Part shown: positions 6,778 to 19,430 of the stretch, one piece after another | How positions within the stretch are numbered: position 1 is the stretch's first letter | Layout of the letters: each line of letters begins with the position of its first letter | Assembly: GCF_900291015.1 (NCBI RefSeq) | Contig: NZ_OLKL01000032.1 | Location: 1,568 to 54,902, forward strand | From: Pseudomonas persica | Lineage (GTDB): Bacteria; Pseudomonadota; Gammaproteobacteria; Pseudomonadales; Pseudomonadaceae | Reading direction: 5' to 3' | DNA: 53,335 nucleotides | Translations under genes and position numbers: made by a program | Notes under the pieces: model-generated | Seen by the model: only the letters and a program-made list of their open reading frames with translations | What the model was told of the DNA's origin: nothing | Databases searched by the model: none

Positions 6778-8718
6778 ATGAAATCCCCTGTGGGAGCGGC
6801 GGTGCGCCGCTGCGCTTTACCCGCGAATGCGTCAGCCCAGGCAACGAGGCTGCATGCTCGGACGCCTTCGCGGGTAAACCCGCTCCCACAGTTTCTGCGT
6901 TGCCTGCTCCTGCTTTGCCTGGCTGTCAACGCTCATGCCGCCCCCAGCCACGCCCTCACCGTCTACGACGAAGCCCCCCGCTACAACGCCAACTTCCAGC
7001 ATTTCGACTACGTCAACCCCGACGCCCCCAAAGGCGGCATCCTGCGCCGCTCGGCCATTGAGATCGGCCAGTTTGACCATATCCTGCCGTACATCGACAA
7101 GGGTATCGGGGTCAGCGAGGTCGATGGCCTGCTGTATGCGCCACTGGCCATGCGTTCATTCGACGAGCCCTACACCGTCTACGGCCTGATCGCCCGACGT
7201 ATGGAGCGCGGCCCGGAGGATGCCTGGCTGCGTTTCGAGATCGACCCGCGCGCCACCTTCGCCGATGGCAAGCCGGTGCACGCCGAGGACGTACGCTTTA
7301 CCTTCGAGCTGCTGATGAGCAAGGGCAGCCTGAAGTACCGCACCCAGTTTGCCGATGTTGCCGCCGTCATCGTGGAAAGCCCGCACAGCGTGCGCTTCGA
7401 CTTCAAGCCCGACCACGGCCGCACCCTGCCGCTGGACATCGCCAGTTTGCCGGTACTGCCCGAACACGACTGGCAGCAGCGCGATTTCGCCAACGGCGCC
7501 GGCTTCGACAAGCCGGTCGGCAGCGGGCCGTACCGTATCGGGCACATCGACAACGGCCGCAGCATCACCTTCGAACGCGACCCCGACTGGTGGGCGCGCG
7601 ATCTGCCAGTCAGCCGTGGCCGCTACAATTTCGCCAAGCTGCGCATCGAGTACTTTGGCGATACCGAAGTGGCGCGGCAGGTGCTCAAAGGCGGCGGCTA
7701 CGACTACAACCGCGAGTTCTCCGCCACCGCCTACACCCTGGGCTACAACGGCGCGCAACTGGACGATGGCCGCCTGCAGCGCGCCCACCTGGGCCCGGCC
7801 AAGCCGCAGGTGGCCCAGGGTTTCGTGTTCAACCTCGACCGGCCGCAGTTCAAGGACCGTCGCGTGCGCCAGGCGCTGGGCCTGCTGTGGGACTACGAGT
7901 GGAGCAACCGGCAGATGATGCGCAATATGTACATCCGTCAGCAGAGCGTGTTCTCCAATACCCCGCTGGCCGCCCGCCAACTGCCGGATGCCGGCGAGTC
8001 GAAGCTGCTCGAACCGTTGCGCGGCAAAATACCGGACGAAGTCTTCAGCACCGTGTTCACCGCCCCGGTCACCGATGGTTCGGGGATCATCCGCAAGCAG
8101 CAGCTGCAGGCACTGGCGCTGCTCGAGCAAGCCGGCTGGCGCCCCGAAGGCGACCGCCTGGTGAACAGCCAGGGCACGCCGCTGGCGTTCACTTTTCTCA
8201 ATGGCCAGGCAGGCCTGGAACGCCTGCTGCTGCCGTGGAAGCGCAACCTGGCACAGATTGGCGTGACCCTGGACATTCGCAACGTCGATTCGGCCCAGTA
8301 CGTCAACCGCCTGATGGCGCGTGACTACGACATGATCGTCACCGGCTACCCGGTCACCCTGTCGCCCGGTGCCGAGCTATACAACTACTTTGGCTCGGCC
8401 GCGGCCCGCGACCCCGGGTCGAACAACCTGATGGTGCTGCAGGACCCCGCCGTGGACCGCCTGATCGACGGCCTGGTGCGCGCCGACACCCAGGCCGACA
8501 TGCTGCACCACGCCCATGCCCTGGACCGGGTGCTGCAATGGAACTACTACTGGATCCCCAACTACTACCCGCCGGGCAGTTCCACCGTCTGGTGGAACCG
8601 CTTCGGCCTGCCCAAGGTCCAGGCGCCCTATGACGAAGGCCTGGACACCTGGTGGGAGGTCAGCCCCACCGCGCTGACCAATGCGCAAATGGCCGAACGC
8701 CGGAAACCCACGCCATGA
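6778..8718 (+). CDS. yejA: YejA-like extracellular solute-binding protein
   Basis: 646 residues with the extended start. It is a cluster-C (OppA/YejA) binding protein: [25 protein letters not shown] near the N-terminus in two pieces, then the domain typical of microcin C/oligopeptide uptake by YejABEF. The first ~38 codons run through a REP palindrome (6789-6891); the real signal peptide appears to be about residues 39-54 (hydrophobic run ending NAHA). After the REP no ATG, GTG or TTG is in frame before the signal core, only CTG 6895, so the start is unresolved. The gene overlaps yejB by 4 bases. Confidence 0.88.
   Translation: MKSPVGAAVRRCALPANASAQATRLHARTPSRVNPLPQFLRCLLLLCLAVNAHAAPSHALTVYDEAPRYNANFQHFDYVNPDAPKGGILRRSAIEIGQFDHILPYIDKGIGVSEVDGLLYAPLAMRSFDEPYTVYGLIARRMERGPEDAWLRFEIDPRATFADGKPVHAEDVRFTFELLMSKGSLKYRTQFADVAAVIVESPHSVRFDFKPDHGRTLPLDIASLPVLPEHDWQQRDFANGAGFDKPVGSGPYRIGHIDNGRSITFERDPDWWARDLPVSRGRYNFAKLRIEYFGDTEVARQVLKGGGYDYNREFSATAYTLGYNGAQLDDGRLQRAHLGPAKPQVAQGFVFNLDRPQFKDRRVRQALGLLWDYEWSNRQMMRNMYIRQQSVFSNTPLAARQLPDAGESKLLEPLRGKIPDEVFSTVFTAPVTDGSGIIRKQQLQALALLEQAGWRPEGDRLVNSQGTPLAFTFLNGQAGLERLLLPWKRNLAQIGVTLDIRNVDSAQYVNRLMARDYDMIVTGYPVTLSPGAELYNYFGSAAARDPGSNNLMVLQDPAVDRLIDGLVRADTQADMLHHAHALDRVLQWNYYWIPNYYPPGSSTVWWNRFGLPKVQAPYDEGLDTWWEVSPTALTNAQMAERRKPTP
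6789..6891. repeat. REP palindrome pair inside the yejA reading frame
   Basis: CTGTGGGAGCG at 6789 is mirrored by CGCTCCCACAG at 6881-6891, with inner arms TTTACCCGCGAA and TTCGCGGGTAAA. This is the common P. putida REP core, but it is open in the yejA frame and encodes its N-terminus as read. Confidence 0.85.
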
Positions 8719-9773
8719 CCACCTACCTGCTGCGCCGCCTGTTGCTGATCATCCCGACCCTGCTGGCGATCCTGCTGGTCAACTTCGCCATCGTCCAGGC
8801 CGCCCCGGGTGGCCCGGTGGAGCAGGCAGTGGCACGCCTGCAAGGCGTCGGCGGCGGCGCTCCCGGCACCCGGGCCGAGGTGCTGCACGGCGAGTCACGG
8901 GCCAGCCGTGGCCTGGACCCGAAACTGATCGAGGAGATCAAGCGCCAGTACGGCTTCGACAAGTCCGCCCCCGAGCGCCTGTGGTTGATGCTGGGCCAGT
9001 ATGCCCGGCTGGACTTCGGCAACAGCTTCTTCCGCGGCGCCAAGGTCACCGACCTGATCCTCGACAAATTGCCGGTCACCCTGTCGCTGGGCTTCTGGGC
9101 CACGCTGATCACCTACCTGGTGTCGATCCCGCTGGGCATCCGCAAGGCGGTTCGCCACGGCAGCCGCTTCGATGCCTGGAGCAGCGCGCTGATCGTGGTC
9201 GGCTATGCCCTGCCCTCGTTCCTCTTCGCCCTGTTGCTGATCGTGCTGTTCGCCGGCGGCACCTCGCTCAACTGGTTCCCGGTACGCGGCCTGGTCTCGG
9301 ACAACTTCGACGAACTCAGCCTGCCGGGCAAGGTCGCCGACTACTTCTGGCACCTGGTGCTGCCGGTCGGCGCCCTGGTGATCGGCGGCTTCGCCACCCT
9401 GACACTGCTGACCCGGAACGCCTTCCTCGACGAGATTTCCCGGCAATACGTGGTAACCGCCCGCGCCAAGGGCCTGAGCGAGCACCGGGTACTGTATGGC
9501 CATGTGCTGCGCAATGCCATGCTGCTGGTGGTGGCCGGGTTGCCGCAGGCGTTGATCACGGTGTTCTTTGCCGGCTCGTTGCTGATCGAGGTGATCTTCT
9601 CGCTCGATGGCCTGGGCCGCATGAGTTACGAAGCGGCCGTGTCGCGGGATTACCCGGTGGTGTTCGGCACGCTGTTCATCTTCACCCTGGCGGGCCTGCT
9701 GATCCGCTTGATCGGCGACCTGTCGTACACCCTGCTCGACCCGCGTATCGACTTCGACACCAGGGCACGCTGA
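8715..9773 (+). CDS. yejB: YejB-like ABC transporter permease
   Basis: 352 residues. ATG 8715 overlaps the yejA stop (ATGA). It has an N-terminal helix ([20 protein letters not shown]), a periplasmic loop to about residue 115 and five further membrane helices with the binding-protein-dependent transport EAA region near [21 protein letters not shown]. It forms the inner-membrane channel with YejE for peptide import. Translational coupling to yejA and yejE is expected from the overlaps. Confidence 0.93.
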   Translation: MTTYLLRRLLLIIPTLLAILLVNFAIVQAAPGGPVEQAVARLQGVGGGAPGTRAEVLHGESRASRGLDPKLIEEIKRQYGFDKSAPERLWLMLGQYARLDFGNSFFRGAKVTDLILDKLPVTLSLGFWATLITYLVSIPLGIRKAVRHGSRFDAWSSALIVVGYALPSFLFALLLIVLFAGGTSLNWFPVRGLVSDNFDELSLPGKVADYFWHLVLPVGALVIGGFATLTLLTRNAFLDEISRQYVVTARAKGLSEHRVLYGHVLRNAMLLVVAGLPQALITVFFAGSLLIEVIFSLDGLGRMSYEAAVSRDYPVVFGTLFIFTLAGLLIRLIGDLSYTLLDPRIDFDTRAR

Positions 9774-10789
9774 TGCTTTCACCGATTTCGCGTCGTCGCC
9801 TGCAACGCTTTCGCCACAACCGCCTCGGCTGGGTTTCGCTATGGCTGTTCGCTGCCCTTCTGCTGCTGAGCCTGTGTGCCGAGCTGGTGGCCAACGACAA
9901 ACCGCTGCTGCTGGGCTACAAAGGCGAACTGTACGTGCCGGCGCTCAAGCGCTACACCGAGCAGCAGTTCGGCGGCCAACTGCCGTTCCAGCCAGACTAC
10001 CGCAGCGCCTATGTGCGCCAGCTGATCGAGCAGCAAGGTGGCTGGATGCTGTTCGCCCCCATCCCGTTCAGCGCCGATACTCCCAACTACGACCTGCAAG
10101 TGCCCACCCCCAGCCCGCCTGGCGCAAGCAACTGGCTGGGTACCGACGACCAGGGCCGCGACGTGCTGGCCCGGGTGCTGTATGGCATGCGGGTATCCTT
10201 GCTGTTCGCCTTCGCCCTGACCGTGGTCAGCGTGCTGATCGGGTTGGCGGCCGGTGCCCTGCAAGGCTATCACGGCGGCTGGGTCGACCTGGTCGGCCAG
10301 CGCCTGCTGGAGGTGTGGTCGGGGTTGCCGGTGCTGTACCTGCTGATCATCCTCAGCGGGTTTGTCGAGCCGGACTTCTGGTGGCTGCTGGGGATCATGG
10401 CGCTGTTCTCCTGGCTGAGCCTGGTCGATGTGGTGCGCGCCGAGTTCCTGCGGGGACGCAACCTGGAGTACGTGAAGGCCGCCCGGGCGCTGGGGCTGCC
10501 AGACACCCAGGTGATGCTGCGGCACATCTTGCCCAATGCCATGAACGCGACGCTGACCTATGTACCGTTCATGCTGACCGGGGCGATCACCACGCTGACT
10601 GCACTGGATTTTCTCGGTTTCGGCATGCCGGCCGGGAGTGCTTCGCTGGGTGAGCTGGTGACCCAGGGCAAACAGCACCTGGAGGCGCCGTGGCTGGGCT
10701 TTACCGCGTTTTTTGTGCTGGCGGTGATCCTGTCGCTGCTGGTGTTCATCGGGGATGCCTTGCGCGAGGCGTTCGACCCCAGAAGCTAG
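9773..10789 (+). CDS. yejE: YejE-like ABC transporter permease
   Basis: 338 residues from ATG 9773, which overlaps the yejB stop (TGATG). It has an N-terminal helix, a long periplasmic segment with NWLGTDDQGRDVLARVLYG (typical of DppC/OppC/YejE) and a C-terminal permease domain with EYVKAARALGLPDTQVMLRH as the EAA motif. A longer reading to 8681 exists but lies inside yejB in another frame. No ATPase gene (yejF) follows; a REP pair and a sigma54 activator do. Confidence 0.92.
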   Translation: MLSPISRRRLQRFRHNRLGWVSLWLFAALLLLSLCAELVANDKPLLLGYKGELYVPALKRYTEQQFGGQLPFQPDYRSAYVRQLIEQQGGWMLFAPIPFSADTPNYDLQVPTPSPPGASNWLGTDDQGRDVLARVLYGMRVSLLFAFALTVVSVLIGLAAGALQGYHGGWVDLVGQRLLEVWSGLPVLYLLIILSGFVEPDFWWLLGIMALFSWLSLVDVVRAEFLRGRNLEYVKAARALGLPDTQVMLRHILPNAMNATLTYVPFMLTGAITTLTALDFLGFGMPAGSASLGELVTQGKQHLEAPWLGFTAFFVLAVILSLLVFIGDALREAFDPRS

Positions 10790-10799
10790 GTTTTCAGGC

Positions 10800-10880
10800 C
10801 CGGCCTCTTCGCGGGTACCCCACAGCCCCCCAGATTTGTGGTGAACCTGTGGGAGCGGGTTTACCCGCGAAGAGGCCGGA
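10800..10880. repeat. REP pair after yejE
   Basis: GGCCTCTTCGCGGGTA (10803-10818) is inverted as TACCCGCGAAGAGGCC (10862-10877), with TGTGGGAGCGGG inside. It fills the yejE to activator spacer and may act as transcript stabiliser or terminator. Confidence 0.85.
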
Positions 10881-10911
10881 CCTGCTTATACAGATTTCAG
10901 GATTTTTACCC

Positions 10912-12293
<1,382 letters not shown>

Positions 12294-12306
<13 letters not shown>

Positions 12307-12329
12307 GACTGACGTTTCTGGTTTGAGAT
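12294..12329 (+). promoter_or_regulatory. Two tandem 16-bp palindromes (candidate UAS)
   Basis: GTCTCCAATTTGAGAC (12294-12309) and GTTTCTGGTTTGAGAT (12314-12329) match at 11 of 16 positions and are spaced 20 bp start to start, about two helix turns. The first overlaps the activator's stop codon. They are proposed as enhancer sites for the sigma54 activator about 190-230 bp upstream of the hydroxybutyrate transcription start. Confidence 0.5.
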
Positions 12330-12351
12330 CTCTGCGAGGGCTTTGCCCTCG

Positions 12352-12424
12352 ATCGCCGGCAAGCCAACTCCCACAGGGTCATTTGTGGGAGCTGGCTTGC
12401 CGGCGATGGGCTGCAAAGCAGCCC
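12352..12424. repeat. REP pair between UAS and promoter
   Basis: ATCGCCGGCAAGCCA (12352-12366) is inverted as TGGCTTGCCGGCGAT (12393-12407), followed by the small hairpin GGGCTGCAAAGCAGCCC (12408-12424). It separates the tandem UAS palindromes from the third one. Confidence 0.85.
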
Positions 12425-12429
12425 CTACA

Positions 12430-12445
12430 GTCTCTAAATATAGAC
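12430..12445 (+). promoter_or_regulatory. Third UAS-like palindrome
   Basis: GTCTCTAAATATAGAC matches the palindrome at 12294 in 12 of 16 positions. It is followed by a further half site, CAGAGAC (12454-12460, inverted GTCTCTG). Confidence 0.45.
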
Positions 12446-12478
12446 AGCAATTTCAGAGACAAGAAAATAATCCTTTAA

Positions 12479-12491
12479 AATCAATTAGTTA
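12479..12491 (+). promoter_or_regulatory. IHF site
   Basis: AATCAATTAGTTA fits the consensus WATCAANNNNTTR at every position and lies just upstream of the -24/-12 promoter, where DNA bending would bring the activator to sigma54 polymerase. Confidence 0.55.
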
Positions 12492-12494
12492 TAT

Positions 12495-12513
12495 GCTGGC
12501 ACGATTCCCGCTA
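12495..12513 (+). promoter_or_regulatory. Sigma54 promoter of the hydroxybutyrate operon
   Basis: CTGGCACGATTCCCGC has the invariant GG (12498-12499) and GC (12510-12511) separated by exactly 10 bases, and the full TGGCACGA -24 box. The -12 box is CCGC instead of TTGC. Start of transcription is expected near 12523. Confidence 0.75.
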
Positions 12514-12561
12514 TCTCCTGCTCACCGATAAAAACAAGACTCACCCAGGAGACCCACCCCG

Positions 12562-13953
12562 ATGACCGTGCTCATCGCTCTTGCCGCTCTGGCCCTGCTG
12601 ATGCTGGCTGCCTATCGCGGCTACAGCGTAATCCTCTTCGCCCCGATCGCCGCCCTCGGCGCCGTCCTGCTCACCGACCCGTCCGCCGTGGCCCCCGCGT
12701 TCACCGGGGTGTTCATGGAGAAAATGGTCGGCTTCATAAAGCTCTACTTCCCGGTGTTCCTGCTGGGCGCGGTGTTCGGCAAGCTGATCGAGCTGTCCGG
12801 CTTCTCGCGCTCGATCGTTGCCGCCGCCATCCGCCTGCTCGGCACCCGCCAGGCGATGCTGGTGATCGTGCTGGTCTGCGCCCTGCTCACCTACGGCGGC
12901 GTCTCGCTGTTCGTGGTGGTGTTCGCGGTTTACCCGTTCGCCGCCGAGATGTTCCGCCAGAGCAATATCCCCAAGCGCCTGATCCCGGCAACCATTGCCC
13001 TGGGCGCGTTCTCGTTCACCATGGATGCCCTGCCCGGCACCCCGCAGATCCAGAACATCATTCCCAGCACCTTCTTCAACACCACCGCCTGGGCCGCGCC
13101 CTGGCTGGGCCTGATCGGTACGCTGTTCGTGTTCTGCGTCGGCATGGCCTACCTGCAGCGCCAGCGCAACAAGGCCCAGCGCGCCGGAGAAGGCTATGGC
13201 AGCGACTTGCGCAACGAACCGGAAACCGCTGCCGACCTGGCCCTGCCCAACCCTTGGCTGGCCCTGTCGCCGCTGCTGCTGGTGGGGGTGATGAACCTGC
13301 TGTTCACCCACTGGATCCCGCAGTGGTACGGCCCCAGCCACAGCCTGCAATTGCCCGGCATGAGCGCCGCGGTGCAAAGCGATGTGGCCAAGCTCACCGC
13401 CATCTGGGCAGTGCAGGCGGCGTTGCTGGTGGGCATCCTGATGGTGCTGGTGTGTGCCTTCGGCGCGATCCGCGCCCGTCTGGCCGAAGGCACCAAAAGC
13501 GCCGTCGGCGGTGCCTTGCTGGCGGCCATGAACACCGCCTCGGAGTATGGTTTTGGCGCGGTAATCGCCTCGCTGCCGGGCTTCCTGGTATTGGCCGATG
13601 CCCTGCGCGGCATCCCCAACCCGCTGGTCAACGAAGCCATCACCGTGACCTTGCTGGCCGGTATCACCGGCTCTGCCTCGGGCGGCATGAGCATCGCCCT
13701 GGCGGCCATGGGCGACAGCTTCATCGCCGCCGCCAATGCCGCCAGCATCCCGCTCGAAGTGCTGCACCGGGTGGCCGCCATGGCCAGCGGCGGCATGGAC
13801 ACCCTGCCGCACAACGGCGCGGTCATCACCTTGCTGGCCGTAACCGGGCTGACCCACCGCGAGGCCTACAAGGACATTTTCGGTATTACCCTGATCAAGA
13901 CCCTGGCGGTGTTCGTGATCATCGCCACGTTCTACACCACCGGCATCGTCTAA
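12562..13953 (+). CDS. GntP-family 3-hydroxybutyrate permease
   Basis: 463 residues, 12 or more hydrophobic segments, belonging to the GntP/H+ symporter family. Family signs include a Gly/Ser-rich segment ITGSASGGMSIALAAMG and MASGGMDTLPHNGAVITLL near the C-terminus, and DALPGTPQIQNIIPST in the middle. Position between the sigma54 activator and hbdH points to D-3-hydroxybutyrate uptake, as known for P. putida and P. aeruginosa relatives. AGGAG precedes the ATG. The 5' leader contains AAAAACAA (12530-12537), a possible Crc/Hfq site. Confidence 0.88.
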   Translation: MTVLIALAALALLMLAAYRGYSVILFAPIAALGAVLLTDPSAVAPAFTGVFMEKMVGFIKLYFPVFLLGAVFGKLIELSGFSRSIVAAAIRLLGTRQAMLVIVLVCALLTYGGVSLFVVVFAVYPFAAEMFRQSNIPKRLIPATIALGAFSFTMDALPGTPQIQNIIPSTFFNTTAWAAPWLGLIGTLFVFCVGMAYLQRQRNKAQRAGEGYGSDLRNEPETAADLALPNPWLALSPLLLVGVMNLLFTHWIPQWYGPSHSLQLPGMSAAVQSDVAKLTAIWAVQAALLVGILMVLVCAFGAIRARLAEGTKSAVGGALLAAMNTASEYGFGAVIASLPGFLVLADALRGIPNPLVNEAITVTLLAGITGSASGGMSIALAAMGDSFIAAANAASIPLEVLHRVAAMASGGMDTLPHNGAVITLLAVTGLTHREAYKDIFGITLIKTLAVFVIIATFYTTGIV

Positions 13954-13963
13954 GGAGCTGTGC

Positions 13964-14734
13964 ATGACCCTCAAAGGCAAGACCGCACTCGTCACCGGTT
14001 CCACCAGCGGCATCGGCCTGGGCATTGCCCAGGTGCTGGCCCGCGCAGGCGCCAACATCGTGCTCAACGGCTTCGGCGACCCGGCACCGGCGCTGGCCGA
14101 GATCGCCCGGCACGGAGTGAAGGTAGCCCATCACCCGGCCGACCTGTCGGAGGTGGCCCAGATCGACGCGCTGTTCGCCCTGGCCGAACGCGAGTTCGGT
14201 GGCGTCGACATCCTGGTCAACAACGCCGGTATCCAGCATGTGGCGCCGGTGGAGCAGTTCCCGCCGGAAAGCTGGGACAAGATCATTGCCCTCAACCTGT
14301 CGGCGGTGTTCCACGGTACGCGCCTGGCCCTGCCCGGCATGCGTACGCGCAACTGGGGGCGCATCATCAACATCGCCTCGGTGCATGGTCTGGTCGGCTC
14401 GACCGGCAAGGCGGCCTATGTGGCGGCCAAGCACGGCGTGGTCGGCCTGACCAAGGTAGTGGGCCTGGAAACCGCCACCAGCAACGTCACCTGCAATGCC
14501 ATCTGCCCTGGCTGGGTGCTGACCCCGCTGGTACAGAAGCAGATCGACGATCGTGCGGCCAACGGTGGCGATCCGCTGCAAGCGCAGCATGATCTGCTGG
14601 CAGAAAAACAGCCGTCGCTGGCCTTCGTTACCCCCGGACACCTGGGTGAGCTGGTACTATTCCTGTGCAGCGAGGCCGGTAGCCAGGTTCGCGGTGCCGC
14701 CTGGAACGTCGATGGTGGCTGGTTGGCCCAGTGA
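13964..14734 (+). CDS. hbdH: 3-hydroxybutyrate dehydrogenase
   Basis: 256 residues, a short-chain dehydrogenase. The NAD-binding motif is TGSTSGIG (11-18), followed by NNAG (87-90) and the catalytic Ser139, Tyr152 and Lys156. The segment [18 protein letters not shown] is characteristic of D-3-hydroxybutyrate dehydrogenases. It oxidises D-3-hydroxybutyrate to acetoacetate with NAD+ in the cytosol. It starts 10 bp after the permease with AAGGAG in the gap, so both are cotranscribed; acetoacetate is then activated by the synthetase at 15413. Confidence 0.95.
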   Translation: MTLKGKTALVTGSTSGIGLGIAQVLARAGANIVLNGFGDPAPALAEIARHGVKVAHHPADLSEVAQIDALFALAEREFGGVDILVNNAGIQHVAPVEQFPPESWDKIIALNLSAVFHGTRLALPGMRTRNWGRIINIASVHGLVGSTGKAAYVAAKHGVVGLTKVVGLETATSNVTCNAICPGWVLTPLVQKQIDDRAANGGDPLQAQHDLLAEKQPSLAFVTPGHLGELVLFLCSEAGSQVRGAAWNVDGGWLAQ

Positions 14735-14789
14735 CGGGCGGCCTGGGCCTGGCGGCGGTCTTGCATTCGTTTATCTGCAAGGAGGCCCT

Positions 14790-15269
14790 ATGCGCCCAAC
14801 CCCGATGACCGCGATCCTGGCCCTGACCCTGGCTGCCGCCGCACCCGCGATGGCAGCCAGCCTGAAGGACGTCGCGCCCTACCCCGAGGCGGAAAAAGGC
14901 TTCACCCGGCAGGTCATCCACCTGCCGGCCCAGGCTGATGAATCGGCCTATCAGCTGGAGATCCTCGCCGGCAAGACCCTGAAGGTGGACTGCAATCGGC
15001 AGCGCCTGGGCGGTACCCTGGAGGAACGTACCCTGGAGGGCTGGGGCTACAGCTACTACCGCCTGGACAAGGTCAGCGGCCCGGCCAGCACACTGATGGC
15101 CTGCCCCGATGGCAAGAAGACCGAGGCGTTCGTGCCGGTGGTCGGTGAAGGCTTCAGGCTGCGCTACAACAGCAAGCTGCCGGTGGTGGTGTATGTGCCC
15201 AAGGATGTCGAAGTGCGCTACCGCGTCTGGAGCGCGTCGCAGGACGTGCAAAAGGCTAAAGTAGAGTAA
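14790..15269 (+). CDS. eco: Ecotin, periplasmic serine protease inhibitor
   Basis: 159 residues with a signal peptide of about 22 residues (ending APAMAA). The reactive-loop region [11 protein letters not shown], with Met as the P1 residue next to a conserved Cys, matches ecotin. The family inhibits trypsin-fold proteases from the periplasm. The start ATG 14790 follows AAGGAGG. It lies between hbdH and the acetoacetyl-CoA synthetase and may only be a passenger there. Confidence 0.93.
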   Translation: MRPTPMTAILALTLAAAAPAMAASLKDVAPYPEAEKGFTRQVIHLPAQADESAYQLEILAGKTLKVDCNRQRLGGTLEERTLEGWGYSYYRLDKVSGPASTLMACPDGKKTEAFVPVVGEGFRLRYNSKLPVVVYVPKDVEVRYRVWSASQDVQKAKVE

Positions 15270-15301
15270 CACGCAAGCCTTTGGCCTTGATGATGCCTTC
15301 C

Positions 15302-15382
15302 TCGCCGGCAAGCCGGCTTCCACAGGTTGGTCGCTGCACTCAAGATCTGTGAGGCTCCTGTGGGAGCTGGCTTACCGGCGAT
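15302..15382. repeat. REP pair after ecotin
   Basis: TCGCCGGCAAGCCGGCTTCC at 15303 is mirrored by GGAGCTGGCTTACCGGCGA (15363-15381), with CCACAGG and CCTGTGG inside. Spacer before the synthetase gene. Confidence 0.8.
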
Positions 15383-15412
15383 GGGGCCCTTGCAGGCAAC
15401 AGGAGGTTCGGC

Positions 15413-17371
<1,959 letters not shown>

Positions 17372-17384
17372 TCGCAAGGGGCCA

Positions 17385-17415
17385 CTTTGCCGGCGATGGG
17401 CTGCACTGCAGCCCC
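17385..17415. repeat. Half REP with hairpin
   Basis: TTGCCGGCGATGGGCTGCAC and the hairpin GGGCTG/CAGCCC follow the synthetase stop. It is one arm of the REP type seen at 12393. Confidence 0.6.
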
Positions 17416-17480
17416 AAGTGCTTAATTGACAGGCATTGGGCATAATGCCGCCCTTTTCTCTCCCGATGCACAGGTACCCC

Positions 17481-17756
17481 ATGAAAGCCCAAGCCCGCCA
17501 CATCCTGGTCAAGACCGCTGACGAAGCCGAAAAGCTCAAGCAGCGCATCGCCAATGGCGAGGCTTTCGACGTGCTCGCGAAAAAATTCTCCATCTGCCCT
17601 TCGGGCAAGCGCGGCGGCGATCTGGGTGAAGTCCGCCCCGGGCAGATGGTCGGTGCCATCGACCAGGTGATCTTCAAGAAGCCCCTGCGCGTGGTGCACG
17701 GGCCGATCAAGAGCAAGTTCGGCTACCACCTGGTGCAGACGTTCTACCGCGACTAA
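17481..17756 (+). CDS. ppiC: Parvulin peptidyl-prolyl isomerase, second PpiC
   Basis: 91 residues, a single rotamase domain without signal peptide. ARHILVKT, FSICPSGKRGGDLGEVRPGQ and FGYHLVQTFYRD match E. coli PpiC more closely than the paralogue at 6483. Cytosolic prolyl isomerase. ATG 17481 is chosen to fit family length; the frame stays open upstream to 17436. Its 3' end is 17 bp from the convergent LysE gene. Confidence 0.92.
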   Translation: MKAQARHILVKTADEAEKLKQRIANGEAFDVLAKKFSICPSGKRGGDLGEVRPGQMVGAIDQVIFKKPLRVVHGPIKSKFGYHLVQTFYRD

Positions 17757-17773
17757 GCGCTGATTCCCCGTTT

Positions 17774-18397
17774 CTAGCGGCGCGCAGCCAGCAGGCCGAG
17801 GCCGGCGCAACCCAGCAGGGAGGCGCTGACCCGGTTGAACAACCGGCGCGGGCCGGGTTGGCTGAACCAGCGCTGCATGTAGGCGCCAAGGCCGGCGTAG
17901 ATGGCGATGGCGGCCCATTCCAGCAACAGGAACAATACGCCCAGCCAGAGGAACTGCTCGCTCACCGGGGTGGCACTGCCGACCGAGACGAACTGCGGCA
18001 GGAACGCGGTGAAGATGAGGATTGCCTTCGGGTTGCCGGCGGCCACCCAGAACTCCTGACGTGCCAGGCGCCAGGTGCCGCGTGGATGATCGCTTGCCAC
18101 CAAAGCCTCGCCCACCGGTGCCCGCCACAGTTGCCAGGCGATGTAGAACAGGTACGCCGCCCCCACCACCTTGATGGCCAGGAACAGGTATTCGCTGGTG
18201 TGCAGCACCACGGCCAGGCCCATGGCCGCCAGGGCGATCATGCCGCTGAAGGCAACGATGCGCCCGCCGCCGGCCACGCAGGCCGTGCGCAGGCCATAGC
18301 GGCTGGCATTGTGCAGCGACAGCAGGTTGTTCGGCCCCGGCGCCATGTTCAGGGCAAAGCAGGCGGGGATGAAAAGCAGCAGGCTTGAAAGGTCCAT
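17774..18397 (-). CDS. LysE/RhtB family amino acid exporter
   Basis: 207 residues with about six membrane helices. The N-terminal PGPNNLLSLHNASRYG is the family signature (PGPN), and GNPKAILIFTAFLPQF lies after the loop. The family exports amino acids or derivatives across the inner membrane. Divergent from the AraC gene at 18529, so it could be under its control. Substrate not evident. Confidence 0.9.
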   Translation of the reverse strand: MDLSSLLLFIPACFALNMAPGPNNLLSLHNASRYGLRTACVAGGGRIVAFSGMIALAAMGLAVVLHTSEYLFLAIKVVGAAYLFYIAWQLWRAPVGEALVASDHPRGTWRLARQEFWVAAGNPKAILIFTAFLPQFVSVGSATPVSEQFLWLGVLFLLLEWAAIAIYAGLGAYMQRWFSQPGPRRLFNRVSASLLGCAGLGLLAARR

Positions 18398-18528
18398 TTT
18401 TGTTTTCCTTTGGCAACAGGCGTCTATTTCGGCGGCTAGCGGGCCTTGCGGTCAAGTTACAGCCAGCGGAAAAAACTGTATGGGTGCGCGGCGCCTGATA
18501 AGCTGCCAGGCATACCGAGGACCCTGTG

Positions 18529-19347
18529 ATGCCCCGTTCCCATGCCGCGCTGTGGCGCGACCCGGCCCTGCCGCATGTCGAAAGCCGCCGCGCCTGCCAT
18601 AGCCGCGCCTGCTACAAGGCCCACAGCCACCCGACGTTTTCCATCGGTGTGGTGGATGCCGGCCACAGTCATTTCACCGGTGCCGGCAACGGCCAGCAAC
18701 GCCTGACGCCCGGCACGCTGGTGCTGGTCCCGGCCCGCCGGGTACATGCCTGCAACCCCGAGCCCGGGCTGGCGTGGAGTTACCAGATGCTGCATGTGGA
18801 CGCCGACTGGCTGGCACAGCTGCATCTGGAGTCCGGGCTGGATGGTGCCGGGACCGGCGAGCCGGCACGTATCTGCCAGGTGCCGCAGGTGTATCGGCAG
18901 TTCTGCGAACTGAACAGTTTGCTGTTCTCCAGCGCCAGCAATGGGGAGAAGGATGCGGCGCTGATTGCCTTTCTGGGTGACCTGGACTTTGCCAGGCACG
19001 CGCCACTGGCGCCGGCACCGGCCCTGGGGGCGAGCGAGCTGAGTGGGCTGATCGCGCACATCGAAGGTCAGAACCCGGCGCAGTTGAGCCTGGCGGTACT
19101 GGCCCGGCAGGCCGGGCTTGGGCGCTACCAGTTGATTCGCGCATTTCGCGCGGCCACCGGGTTTACGCCGCATGCCTACCTGCTCAATGCCCGGGTCAAC
19201 CGTGGGCGCCAATTGTTGGGTGAAGGGCAGGCCCTGGCCGAGGTGGCTTATCAGCTCGGGTTTGCCGACCAAAGCCATTTCCAGCGGGTGTTCAAGGCCC
19301 ATGTGGGGGTGACACCGGGGCAGTATCGGGATTTGCACAGCGCCTGA
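18529..19347 (+). CDS. AraC-family regulator with cupin-like sensor
   Basis: 272 residues. Residues about 1-150 form an AraC-type cupin sensor (KAHSHPTFSIGVVDAG, then LTPGTLVLVPARRVHACNP). Residues about 170-270 form the double HTH (LSLAVLARQAGLGRYQLIRAFRAATG in two parts; FADQSHFQRVFKAHVGVTPGQYR). It is flanked by a divergent and a downstream LysE exporter, the usual setting for exporter regulators of this type. GTG 18526 sits directly before the ATG; the ATG is preferred. Confidence 0.92.
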   Translation: MPRSHAALWRDPALPHVESRRACHSRACYKAHSHPTFSIGVVDAGHSHFTGAGNGQQRLTPGTLVLVPARRVHACNPEPGLAWSYQMLHVDADWLAQLHLESGLDGAGTGEPARICQVPQVYRQFCELNSLLFSSASNGEKDAALIAFLGDLDFARHAPLAPAPALGASELSGLIAHIEGQNPAQLSLAVLARQAGLGRYQLIRAFRAATGFTPHAYLLNARVNRGRQLLGEGQALAEVAYQLGFADQSHFQRVFKAHVGVTPGQYRDLHSA

Positions 19348-19430
19348 GTCCATGGGGCTGCAATATTGTTCAATACGGCGTGAGCGTCGAAGGGCAGAGT
19401 TCGGCTTTTCCGCCAGAGCAGCCTCCCCCA

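Noticed and set aside
8681..9772. N-terminal extension of YejE
   Set aside because: It lies inside yejB in another frame; the family start [13 protein letters not shown] at 9773 overlaps the yejB stop.
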